From Atherinomorus stipes (Eukaryota > Chordata > Actinopteri > Atheriniformes > Atherinidae): a stretch of 64,000 bases of DNA. The DNA lies in contig JALJCO010003044.1 in the NCBI GenBank assembly GCA_023101725.1, forward strand, positions 42,851-106,850, in the 5' to 3' direction. Positions 33,913 to 43,920 of the stretch are shown here, piece after piece; positions within the stretch are counted from its first letter, which is position 1, and each line of letters begins with the position of its first letter. Made by a program: the position numbers and the translations under genes. The notes under the pieces were generated by a model. The model had not been told where the DNA came from and did not search any database. It saw nothing but the letters and a program-made list of their open reading frames with translations.

Positions 33913-35639
33913 CAGTATACACAAAGCAAAGATCCAAGTACAGTACGCCTGCATCTTGTTAGGGAAGGGCTCAGTGAGGATCATTCATTACGTCCATAAA
34001 CTATTGTTTGACACACAGAGCTGTGAAACTTGCCTTTCCGTCCCTTCGAATGGGATTGCCCAACAGGATTATTCCATCACGAATTTATTACCATGTAATC
34101 CTGCAGATTTCAGTCTTGGCATAGTGCTTCTTTCAAACAAACAGAAAAGGGCGGACAAGGGTGCAGGCCCTTAATCATCCTCTCCCCCCAATGATTCATC
34201 ATGTAAAAATGGGGTTCTTCCTCCCTTTTCTCATCACTGGTTAGTCCTTTTGATTTTCAAAGGACAGATCTACATTGAGTCTATAATTAAGGAATTGTCT
34301 TTGGGGTTTTAAGTAGAACAGAGAGAGGATGGAGTCACAGTGTTTTCAAGCAGCTTTTCATCTCACATTGTTGCTTTCAGCAAAATGAATTGCATGTGGT
34401 TAAAGGCTTCATACTTGAAAGAATACAAAGATCTTTTCCCTCCAATACAACAGAGAAAGCATGAAATGTGCCATGAAACACAGGATTTTACCTTAGCTTA
34501 AAAAGAAACAATAATTTTGTAAATATTTGAAGTTACACATGTAAGTTAACTTTAAACTGTAGAGATCTTTATTTCTACTCTACAATGATCCCAATTTAGA
34601 GCCCATTAAGTAGTTTCCTTGGGAGCTTTCGAACTCATCTGGCTGTCTTTAGTGACTTCATGTTTATCAGGGTTGGATTAAAATTTAAGCCAACATTTCA
34701 TTATTTTTCCTACATTTTGAGCCAGATAATGCCATTATTTACTGTAACTTTTGACAATACAGGAAATGAGGGAGAAGAGACAGGAAAAGACATGCAACAA
34801 AAAAGACGTCCCTGGCTGGAAACCAGGAACGCTGTGGTTTACAGCACCTTTAGCCTCTAAGCCCCAAAGAAACCACATTTAAATTTATTATTGACCTAGA
34901 AAATAGCTGTTATAAACATTCTGTCCTGAAAGTGTAGAGGATGAAATCATTGAAGCTTCTGAGTTGATCTCCATCTGTTGATGAAGAGTCTTAAATATGA
35001 TAAAGTATTTTGATTTTCCATAGATTGTCATGAGCTATCATCACTGAAGGTAATTGTATTATTTTTAACTGTATTAACTTTTAGTTTACCACCACTCAAG
35101 ACTTGAGCACAATTTATTTAGACTTTCCCCTCAGGCTATTAAAGAGAATATTTATGTACAATGTGGCTAAACTGAACGCTTAACATACAGACTGTATATT
35201 GTAACAGCAGAAGGGATAAGTATGTACAGAGTGTCTTTCTTTTAAAATCGGTCCAAAAACTATTTCACTAATATTTCTGAGTTAACCATTAGATCATATA
35301 GATATTCCCCTCATCTGAATTTATTTAATAACTACCAGTATGTACACATTAAACTGGTATTCTGATTGGAAAACCAACGATTTTCAACACAAACTTTATT
35401 TTATTCTTAATTCTGTGCATAATACATGGAAATACAACACTGTAGTATGTTAGTGCAGTTTCACTGACATGTTTTAGTTGTTTTTAAGCAAACTAGTCCA
35501 AATTTTGAAGATACAAAATAATACAGTATAGATTGATAGTTTGTTTGTGCTACAAATTACTTTGCTTTCAAGATTCAAAATTTTTATTTTATTTGCATTT
35601 TGCTTGCATTTGAGGATCAATACCACCTGTTTAGGGTTT
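33913..35639. other. AT-rich intergenic, no gene seen
   Basis: Frames at 33,869-34,174 and 34,660-34,860 show no domain. No element ends recognised. Confidence 0.5.
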
Positions 35640-35867
35640 AGATCGAGGGGAAAACTCTGCTGGAGAACAGTGAAGCTACTTCCTTGTTGCCCAAAATTTG
35701 TAAGTCTTTCTTCATCTGCTCGGGGCTGGCTCCAAAACAGAGCCAACCCCATAGACTCACATGTTTAAAAGGCCATTTCAAAGCAGAAATAAACATGTTT
35801 ACAGCCTGGTTCAAAAAGATCATTTTAGGTTTAATAGGTCAAGTTTACCTTCGTGTCAACTGTGAGG
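35640..35867. repeat. Dispersed teleost repeat, copy 2, part 1
   Basis: AACATGTTTACAGCCTGGTT and GTTTACCTTCGTGTCAAC match copy 1 at about 20,500-20,570. The repeat is cut at CTGTGAGG by a hAT element and resumes at 36,409. Confidence 0.6.
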
Positions 35868-36408
35868 CAAGGTTATTATAGTTAACTAAAACTAACGAAA
35901 AAAACGAAAACTAAAATTGAAAAACCATTTTAGTTAACTGAAATAAAAATAAAAATTACAGTTTTTAACAAAACGATAACGAACTGAAACTGTATCGTGT
36001 CTTTACAAAACTAACTAAAACTAACTAAAATTATTGCAGAAACATCCTTAGTTTTAGTCTTTGTAAGTTAATATAATTTATCAGCCTTTTAGGTTGATTT
36101 GATATCTATTTCTATTTCATCTATTTACTTTGCTCGACTGGTTTTATTCCAAGTGACTTTCTGATGATTTTGAATGTCACATCAGACAAAAACCTATAAT
36201 TTACTGAAAAGAAAACCCCCAAAAACTAAAACTAACACTGAAACTAATAAAAACTAAACTAAAACTAAACATTTTCCGAAAATAGAAACTAATAAAAACG
36301 AGCAAATCTGCTCAGAAAACTAACTAAAACTAACTGAATTGAAAAACAAAAAGTCTAAACTAAATAAAAACTGAAACTAATTAAAAATCCAAAACTATTA
36401 TAACCTTG
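35868..36408. mobile_element. 541-bp hAT MITE with exact 8-bp TSD
   Basis: Starts CAAGGTTATTATAGTT and ends AACTATTATAACCTTG (one mismatch between termini). CTGTGAGG is duplicated exactly at 35,860-35,867 and 36,409-36,416. The interior is built of ACTAAAACTAA-like short repeats, the known make-up of this abundant fish family. It splits the dispersed repeat, giving relative age. Confidence 0.9.
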
Positions 36409-36602
36409 CTGTGAGGGGGGTGGATTTTTTTTTAAAAGTCATGCATTTAGATGTTATTTAATCTTGAAATGACACATAGATGGGGGTGTGTCATTTTGAT
36501 TTACTGGCAGCAGACCGAGTGCCGATTTTAGCCATGGAGGTTAATAGTTGGCTCCCTGTTTGCTCCCAGGAAGGTCTCAGCCTGTAGCAGAGTTGCACAA
36601 TG
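36409..36602. repeat. Dispersed teleost repeat, copy 2, part 2
   Basis: Continues from 35,867: GTTATTTAATCTTGAAATG and GTGTCATTTTGATTTACTGG align with 21,999-22,050 of copy 1. It is interrupted again at 36,603 and may resume after 41,672 (TTTTTAGCTGGTTAAC). Confidence 0.55.
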
Positions 36603-36793
36603 CACTGTTAAAACGCCAACTACTAATTTGTTACCTCAATACTATTTTATGAGTTAGATTAACTAATAATTTAAAAAAGAGCTGAGCTAACTCAGAATTC
36701 GAAGTTTACTAATTAGTTGTGCAATGAAAACGAATTTTTAAGTTGAGAAAACTTAAGATCATGAGTTATGCATCCAACTGTTCAACTAAAGGG

Positions 36794-36862
36794 TGACGTC
36801 ATGCGCCCCCACATGTCGCGCATGCGCAGTTCTTTGCCAATACTACAGGTCGCACATGCGCA
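36794..36862 (+). promoter_or_regulatory. Promoter-like cluster: CRE and two NRF1-like sites
   Basis: TGACGTCA at 36,794-36,801 is a perfect CRE palindrome. CGCGCATGCGCA at 36,817-36,828 fits the NRF1 consensus exactly, and CGCACATGCGCA at 36,851-36,862 fits with one mismatch. The cluster precedes a splice donor (CAG/GTAAGC at 36,954/36,955), as expected for a first non-coding exon. No TATA box is seen. NRF1 sites are usual in TATA-less vertebrate promoters. Confidence 0.6.
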
Positions 36863-37224
36863 AGTCTCCCCATATCTACAACAACCGCAACGCAACTGTG
36901 TGCTGTGTTAAACAGCGGATATTCTTCACTCCGTGCCTCTACAGCAGTGAGCAGGTAAGCCTGTTTGTCCAAAAATATGTTTTCTGTAACAGTTGTCTGT
37001 TAAACTCCGTAGCAAATGTTAATAATTTGTTTTGCTCAAACACCAGGTTTTAACGTTCGCTTTATTTGAACTGCAGGAGTTCACCAAGCTAGCAGCTAAG
37101 TTTGAATTAATGTAAATTTTTGTCCTAGTTCACAACTTTTACGTGTGTCCAGTCAAATATTAGCATTAAAATAGGGAAACCTTAGGTAAGTCTAACTATA
37201 CTTAAAACTTAGTCGGGGTGTTTA

Positions 37225-37275
37225 AAAGTCTTTGAAGTCCCGTCCCCCGCCCCGCCTCCCCCTCTCCCGCGTAAA
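37225..37275 (+). promoter_or_regulatory. C-rich GC-box-like patch in intron 1
   Basis: CCCGTCCCCCGCCCCGCCTC contains an inverse Sp1 GC box (GGGGCGGGG). It stands out from the AT-rich surroundings and could be a second promoter or enhancer element of the same unit. Confidence 0.35.
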
Positions 37276-38935
37276 CCTGTAGCTCCTTTTAATTGTTCAG
37301 TGGTTATATGAGGATTTAACAAACAAATGTCTTCCAGATGTAAAAAATGTTCTTATTAAACGTCTGTTTGTATTAGCTACTACATGTACATAGCCCCTGT
37401 GAAGACGATTGTGTCGTCACACCTACATAAGATGAACTCTGTTGGTGAAGAGTTGAAACAGTTTTAACTTATTTGTTCATAAAACAATTAAATATACTGT
37501 TGACAGTTTATGCAATTATTATTATTGTACGATATAAGATCTCATTTACAAGAGAGACCTGTTTTGATAAGTTATTATGGCTGTTCATACAACTGAAAAC
37601 TTTAATAATGTTACTCTGTTAAAAATATTTAAAAGGAAAAACATGGCAAAACTGACATTTATAAATGTAAACTGCAGGAACGTGGCTGCCTGGATTTGGA
37701 TTTTGCCTTGAATTGAATTGTGTTCAACACCTGTGCATAGCTATTTTTTTTTTCTTTTAACAGGAAACATTTAACTGCATTTAACTTAATTTTGTTTTTG
37801 TTGACATGCAGGCATTGGAAGGTGAAACAATGAAAATGGTTCCCAACAAGACCTTGATCGATTCCAGAATGGAAGTGACATTTGTTATGACAGAGAAGGA
37901 AACGAGAGGATGAAGAACCCCTTGCTGCTGATGTCATGAAAAGATGGCCTACGTTGTTTGTCCAAGAAAAGGTTAGTTCTTGGTTTTCCTACTGTTATGT
38001 GTTATACACATTGAAATTCTCCCACTGTAGACTTTTTGCAGACTGCAACCGCTGACAGTAAGTTAATTGTACGTGGGTTTTTTTTTCTCCCTGACACTCA
38101 TGATGGCGTATTATGTACACTATTATCTTTTAAGATGTGTGCACTGTTCTTCAGAATTAGACGAGTGGACTTAATGAAGACCTTCCTATCATTGTTGGAT
38201 CTACTCTCTACACAACTCATTGAAATGTACACGTCACACTGGGGAAGACTAGAGAAGGACCTAAGGACTCTTCTAAACCACTTGGATCAGCAGGTAATAC
38301 AGTAAATATTTTGTGCCATATTTTGAATCCTCAGTTTAATTTTATTTAGGACTGATCTGTCACTAAATGGACGATGGGGGACACCAACACCAGTAATTTA
38401 GACTTACTGAATTCAGACTTTTTAAATATAGTCAAGCATCAAATCAGCACCCCAACCCTACCAAATTAAGTGTAACACTGACAAATTGTCAAAAGCATGC
38501 ATGAAATGCAATGATTTTATTTGTGTGTATTTCACAGTGTAGTGTGTGGAATAGGTAAAACTGTGTATTTTGGGGGAAAAAAGTCAAAAAGCGTTCCAGG
38601 TTTTGATAAAGACAACATTGAATAAATGAATGTCTGATAAAACAGGATTTTTATTTTATGTCACAAGTTTTATGCATTTCTTTTAGACAACAGATGTGCT
38701 TGCCTACAGAGGGTCTGCATCTCTTCACGGCCTACCTTTTGTTTCTGAAGAAGTGGCCTGATGGATTTCTGAAGACATGTTTGGTAAGATTGCTTGCGCC
38801 ACCTAACTGACTGCAGTTTCAGAAAAGTGTCCTGATATTTTCAGAGCCTGATCATGTTTGTTTTTTAGTACTGTCAAAGGAATACAGAGTTAGATATTTA
38901 CATTATAAACTTTCTGAGGGAATGTCTCCAGGGGT

Positions 38936-38990
38936 GCACTGATTCCAGTTTTCTGGCCGATCACCTGCCAATGCCAATTTTTAAAATTTT
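38936..38990. mobile_element. hAT-like end fragment
   Basis: AGGGGTGCACTGATTCCAGT, then GGCCGATCACC, resembles a fish hAT terminus (AGGGGTGCACCGAT). No partner end seen. Confidence 0.35.
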
Positions 38991-39345
38991 ATTTATTTTT
39001 TTTTAATAACTGACAGCTGCAATATTCCTATTTAGTTTGATAGAAAAATTTAAATACTGGTGAAAACTATTTTTAACTGTACTTAAGGTCTTGTTCTCAG
39101 CTGCAGTATAAATGAGAGGTTTCCAGCATCACTGCCCAAACTACAAAATGATCAGTTCCTTTAGTCTCTCATTTTCACACAGAAATGAAACTTGCTCAGC
39201 AGCTTACATTTCAGACCTGTTTTGAGCCAAACCAGGTGGACTTTCATGTAAAGTCCACAGCGATATTTTGCTATCACAGTGCCACAAGGTTTGAATTGGT
39301 TGATAAAATAACTTACAGGCCTTTATCATATATCTATGACAGTCT

Positions 39346-39405
39346 AGATCAGTGTTTCTCAACTCTGGTCTTCAGGACCAACTGCTCTGCATGTCTTAGA
39401 GGCCG
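39346..39405. mobile_element. hAT-type MITE fragment
   Basis: GATCAGTGTTTCTCAACTCT, then GGTCTTCAGGACC and CTGCATGTCTTAGA, is one end of the abundant fish foldback MITE related to 1651-1855. The other half is absent. Confidence 0.5.
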
Positions 39406-41246
39406 ATCGCCAATCTCCCAAAATTAAGGAAATTAATTTTCAAACTGCTCTGACTGTCCCAGGTTTGAAGGCGCTTTCTTTTCCTTACAAACTGCATGAA
39501 ACATTTTCTGTCAGATGTTTCGCCTGTTTTTTTAAGCCAAGATTCTGTGAAAGCCATCTTATCTCATTTAGATTTTTCGACTGTATGCTTTGGCTTATTA
39601 TTGTGCTGGAGAATCTGTGACCTGCTTCTTAGATGTTTTTTGAGACCAGACATAATCTTTTTACTCCAGAATCACCTGATAGGGTGATTGGGTTCAAACC
39701 GAGATTTTTGTTGGTCTTGAAGTTCACCTTTGATCATTTTGGAACTCATTCTGAGTCATTTGGCCACCATTCATATCATCTGTATCTTCAGTTTATCATC
39801 AAGTTGCTGCCACATGTAGGGAGATTGGCTACATTTCAGCCCTTACACTTATGGATATGAACTATAGTCACATGAGCATCAAGCTGCTCGAAGATGACGT
39901 TAAAGTTGTTCATACATGCTTGTCCATCTTTTTTTGACTTGAGATAGCTTTTTCTTTCTTTGATCCATGTTCAGTGTGGTACATGTTGACAGATTTTCTC
40001 TTTTTAAGAAGGGAAACTGAAGATATCTGATTAGACACAAATGTTTAATATGTCCCTATGGTTTTATTATTTAACATCTTTGAGGCTATACTATTTTTGA
40101 TGTATTGAATTTTGCACATTTTGACAGCCTTGTTTTTTTTTTTCACAGGATACTGGCTCGGAGGCTTGGAACTTGGAAATACAAGAAGCATTGCCCTGGT
40201 TATGGAGGAGCAGATTCTTCTGGATGACATCAGTGACTTAACATGGCCTAACATGTGCTGTGAACTTGGACTATCCTAAGGAGCTGAGGTACACTTTTGA
40301 GACTGTTCAGAAAGTGTTCATGAACCTCGGTACCCACTGCTCAGCCAGGGTCCAGGCCCTTAAGAACAGTTTGATGAAATGGCCTGTGATGATACGATTT
40401 CCTGCATTGGTGAGTACTGGAGTGACCAGAGTGGTCACACCAGCTTAGTGTCAGAACTTCATTGAATATGGGATAATTTTTGGTGTGCTTATTTTCTTTT
40501 GTTCAAAAAACAATATTCAAAATATCTGTTCAATGCAGAGATGGGCATTATTCAACATGTTGTCTTCATGCCATCTATTTATTCTGCACAGCCACTGAAC
40601 CAACTGATTCACAGATTCACTGTGCTGATTGAATCCACCTGTAGGGCTAGGCAAAAGAAATAAATGAAATGAGGATTACTATTTGACTGTACAATTCCCA
40701 CCTCTGCTACATTTAGAAATTTTTTTTTAATTTTTTTTATTATTATTATTTCAGGTGACAAATGGCAGCTGTTATTATGAATGTTATTCGGATATATTAA
40801 TGGCATCATGAGGTTTTTTTCCTTCTTTTTTCTTTTCTTTTTTTTTTTTTTATAAATACATATATATTTGTTTCATGGGATATATATTATCTCATGACAT
40901 GCTCGTTATGCACAAACATTTGTTTATTTCTGTCCAGACAGAGGTTTTCTAATATTTTTATTTAGATTTAGAAAACTTAATTTGCTGTTTTCTGTATTTG
41001 ATCTGATCTGTGTAAGGACAATAATTAAGCATCTTTACTATCTTTGTTTGTTTGTTTTGATAAAAATTGAAAAATATACCATGGCCTTTTGATGAGTTCA
41101 TGTTACCACTGTAAGTGGAAAAAGCAGCTGAAACATGAAATATATATATTTTTTTATAATGTTCATTCACTCTCTTTAAATAAATTACGTGATGTTAAAT
41201 GTGTGTTTGATTTCATTACAGATGTCCTAACTGAAGAATGAGTTGT

Positions 41247-41656
41247 TGAGCGAACTTAAAAAAGTAAGGCAACCAGCTGCACAGCCTTTTTAAGTAAACG
41301 CGACTAACAGGCTTGTGTTGAGTGAACCTACTTCAACAGGGTAAATCAAGATGAAATATTAAGTTAATCTGAACAGTAGTTTTAAGTTTGCCTTACTCAC
41401 ACAGTTAAGTTGAGCCAACTTGTGTTCCTACGTTGGCTCAACTATTACATATATATATTTTGAACTTAACAACATGAGTTTTCTCAACTTAAAGATGAGA
41501 GTAGACCTGACTAACCATTCTAAGTTTATTGAACTAAAGATTCTTCTTTGATTTACCCATTTAATTTAAGTTCATTCAACACATAAGTCCTTTAGTTGAG
41601 TAAACTCAAAAAAGCTGTGCAGCTGGTTGCCTTACTTTTTTAAGTTCAGTCAACTT
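41247..41656. repeat. Inverted repeat at right end of the 5-kb unit
   Basis: AACTTAAAAAAGTAAGGCAA plus CCAGCTGCACAGC near 41,258 is repeated in inverse orientation near 41,612-41,647. Motifs of AACTTAA and AGTTGA fill the space between. It could be an independent palindromic MITE or the structured terminus of the 36,603-41,672 unit. An acceptor-like TTACAG precedes it at 41,220. Confidence 0.65.
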
Positions 41657-41689
41657 TTCTTTTCTTACAGTGTGGCGGTTTTTAGCTGG

Positions 41690-42588
41690 TTAACAAGAAG
41701 TCTGAGTGTGTCTTACCTTTAAACTGCCTATCTTTGTTTGTTCCTGTCCACTTTAGATTAGTTCGGTTAGCATTAGCTTGGTTGTTAATCATTTGCCCCG
41801 CGGCACAGAGCGGCCCTGTCTGGTTCCATAATAGGGGGGCTTGATAGCAAAACGCTCCCCCTCCCATTCTACTCTTAGAGACCCTTGGAACTACCAAAAG
41901 GCCTGCAGTCTGAGAGCGAAGTGCTCTGCTTGGAATATATGGAACTATAAGATCTCTAATATATAATGGAGCTTAGTCATGGAGAGCTTTATAAAAAATT
42001 TTAAATTCTATCCTGGATTTAACAGGGAGCCAATGAAGAGAAGCTAGAACTGGAGAAATATGATCTCTCCTGCTGGTTCTAGTCAGAACTCCTGGCTGCA
42101 GCATTCTGGATCAGTCTGGAGACTTTTCAAGGCATATTTGGGGCAGCCCAACAATAAGGAATTACAACAATCCAATCTGGTAGTAACAAAAGCATGGACT
42201 AGTTTTTCTGCATCGTCCTGAGATAGGATGTTCCTAATTTTAGCAATATTACGTTCTAGGCGGTTCTAGAAACCTGTTTTATATGGGAGTTGAAAGACAA
42301 ATCCTGGTCAAAAATGACTCCAAGATTCTTCACTGTAGTGCTGGAAGCCAAATTAATGCAATCCAGATCAACTATAAAGCTAGATAATTTAGTTCTGAGT
42401 TTTTCAGGTCCAACGACTATAACCTCGGTCTTGTCTGAATTTAGAAGCAGAAAGTTCAGGGTCATCCATGTCTTTATGTCACTAAGACGTCTTTGTTATT
42501 TAACAAACTGATTGGTTTCATCGGGCTTCATAGATAAGTATATCTGAGTGTCGTCTGCATAACAATGAAAATTTATGCCATGTTGTCA
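41690..42588 (-). pseudogene. L2-type LINE reverse transcriptase relic
   Basis: Read on the minus strand from 42,588: NFHCYADDTQIYLSM (catalytic YADD at 42,550-42,561), LNFLLLNSDKTEVIVVGPE, VKNLGVIFDQDLSFNSHIK, a gap, LVHAFVTTRLDCCNSLLL and GCPKYAL, IQNAAAR, LHWLPVKSRIEFKI (frame shifted), then AGLLVVPRVSKSRMGGGAF and QAPLLWNQ. This is the palm-to-C-terminus of an L2/CR1-type element. Several frameshifts and a stop are present. The 5' part is cut where the C-rich tract starts at about 42,590. No endonuclease domain remains. Confidence 0.9.
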
Positions 42589-42593
42589 CCCTG

Positions 42594-43140
42594 ATGTCCT
42601 TGCCCCACACACCTGATACCAGGGTGCTACCACCCCCCTACGCCACCCCCACACTTACACATACTCACAATCCCCACACACATACCCCCAACACCCACAT
42701 GTACTCCCCCCACACACATGCACCAACCCGCCCTTCCCTCCAACCTTACCTAAACACACACACTCCCTCCCCCCACCCCACACATATACACCCCCACCTC
42801 CCCATACCCCCAATACCCCCATGCACTCCCCCCACACATGCCCAGCCTCACCCTTCCCTCCGACCTGACACACTCACGCCCTTCTTTCTTCAACCCCTCA
42901 CACACATCCCTCCCAACACCCACAAGCACACACCTCCCTCCCCCATCCCCCTTTCCTCCAACTACTTACCCACATCTCCTTCTTCTTCCAGCCCATCTCT
43001 CCCCCCCCCACACACACACACACACACATCCCTCCCCCCTGCCACTCCCCAACACCCTCCCTCCTCAACACCAACCCCTGCACACCTGCACCCACTGATA
43101 CACACCTTGCCCCCCCTACACCTTATAAATTTCTCCTTTC
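42594..43140 (+). repeat. C-rich, nearly G-free low-complexity tract
   Basis: About 545 bp of CCCCACACAC / CCCTCCC / ACACTCCC-like sequence with very few G. It includes a CA run at about 43,010-43,028. The minus strand has many runs of three or more G and so could form G-quadruplexes. The 204-codon frame through it (proline, threonine and histidine-rich) follows from the composition and is not called a gene. Confidence 0.85.
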
Positions 43141-43204
43141 ACACTCACATTCATTTGCTCTCACACACCCACCTCACTCTTACCCTTGCCTCCGTGCCTC
43201 CTGG

Positions 43205-43920
43205 GTGATACTCCGGACCGGAGAAAGAGCTGCGAGCTCCAGGCCCCCAGCACACTCCACTTTGACGTCTTGATGTGGGGCGTCAACCACTCAGAGCGAC
43301 TCAATATCATGACACGGACACACATTTTCTGACAGGATGGAAAACACCCAGAAGAACCAGGGGAACCTCCTCTCTCCCTCTTAAGACAGAGGAGGATAAA
43401 CTGTGATCTGTGTCCGGTCCCGGTTTCTGAACGGCAGTTTAATGACCTGCTGTGCCGATGGGATTCACTGGGCTAATAATGCTGTCCCTGCATTGGGACA
43501 GGGGGACGTTAAACTGGGCTGGATCAGACACCTGAAAGCACCCCTCACCAGCACGCAGCTTCTGGAGTAAATGGTGAAACTCATCACACTCAGAACACCT
43601 GGAATTATCTGGTGAACCCAGACACAGAGCAGAGATGCCCGAAGACGACATTCCCTGGCTTTATTTATCACATAAAGCAGAGCCACTCTCTCTCCTGCAT
43701 ATGCCATGGTGCAGACAGACCGGTGACAGGAAAAAGAAAAAGGAGGGGCTGCTTCCAAGGTGCATCGAGCGCGCCTTGGCTGGGCATCCCTCGCCACGCG
43801 TCAGGGGCATCAAGACGCTGGAAATCAAGCATCTGACATTTTAGCGACCCAGCGTTTAACTTTGGGCGTCAGGCGCGATTTTGATGCCCAAATCACATTT
43901 AGTGTGTACGCACCCTTAAG
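43205..43920. other. GC-richer segment, probable DNA-transposon remnant
   Basis: The end GTGTGTACGCACCCTTAAG (about 43,900-43,919) looks like a Harbinger-type terminus. GGGCGTCAACC near 43,279 and GGGCGTCAGGCGCG near 43,864 echo each other. Composition is about half GC. Overlapping open frames (43,465-43,797 minus and 43,612-43,836 plus) are not recognised. The left boundary is unclear. Confidence 0.4.

Larger units (their letters stand above)
36865..40409 (+). pseudogene. SAMD3-like multi-exon pseudogene
   Basis: Five exon-like blocks have GT-AG borders: to 36,954 (leader), 37,812-37,971, 38,155-38,293, 38,687-38,783 and 40,149-40,409. Translated pieces in order include RWPTLFVQEK, then DLMKTFLSLLDLLSTQLIE and LNHLDQQ, then TTDVLAYR, then SIALVMEEQILLDDISDL, then LDYPKELRYTFETVQKVFMN and SARVQALKN. 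From memory, this succession resembles teleost proteins annotated as sterile alpha motif domain-containing protein 3-like. Damage: a stop upstream in block 2, a frameshift in block 4 (between GLPF and FLKKWPDGFLKTC), and a frameshift or deletion in block 5 (between DISDL and LDYPKEL). Introns are kept, so it is not a retrocopy. Function unknown; probably dead. Confidence 0.55.
36603..41672 (+). mobile_element. Candidate 5.07-kb gene-carrying element
   Basis: Starts CACTGTTAAAACGCC and ends CTTACAGTG (inverse CACTGTAAG), so the outermost 6 bases are inverted (CACTGT...ACAGTG). Both subterminal zones are dense in AACTTAA/AGTTGA motifs (36,620-36,790 and 41,250-41,660). The unit lies inside copy 2 of the dispersed repeat. 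It encloses a CRE/NRF1-like promoter cluster and five exon-like blocks of a SAMD3-like pseudogene on the plus strand. TG flanks both ends, but there is no clear longer duplication. Whether this is one transposon that captured a gene, or a gene fragment bracketed by separate repeats, is inference. Confidence 0.45.

Noticed and set aside
42594..43208. 204-codon proline/threonine/histidine-rich open frame
   Set aside because: It runs exactly through a C-rich low-complexity tract that lacks the bases needed for stops. No domain or start context.
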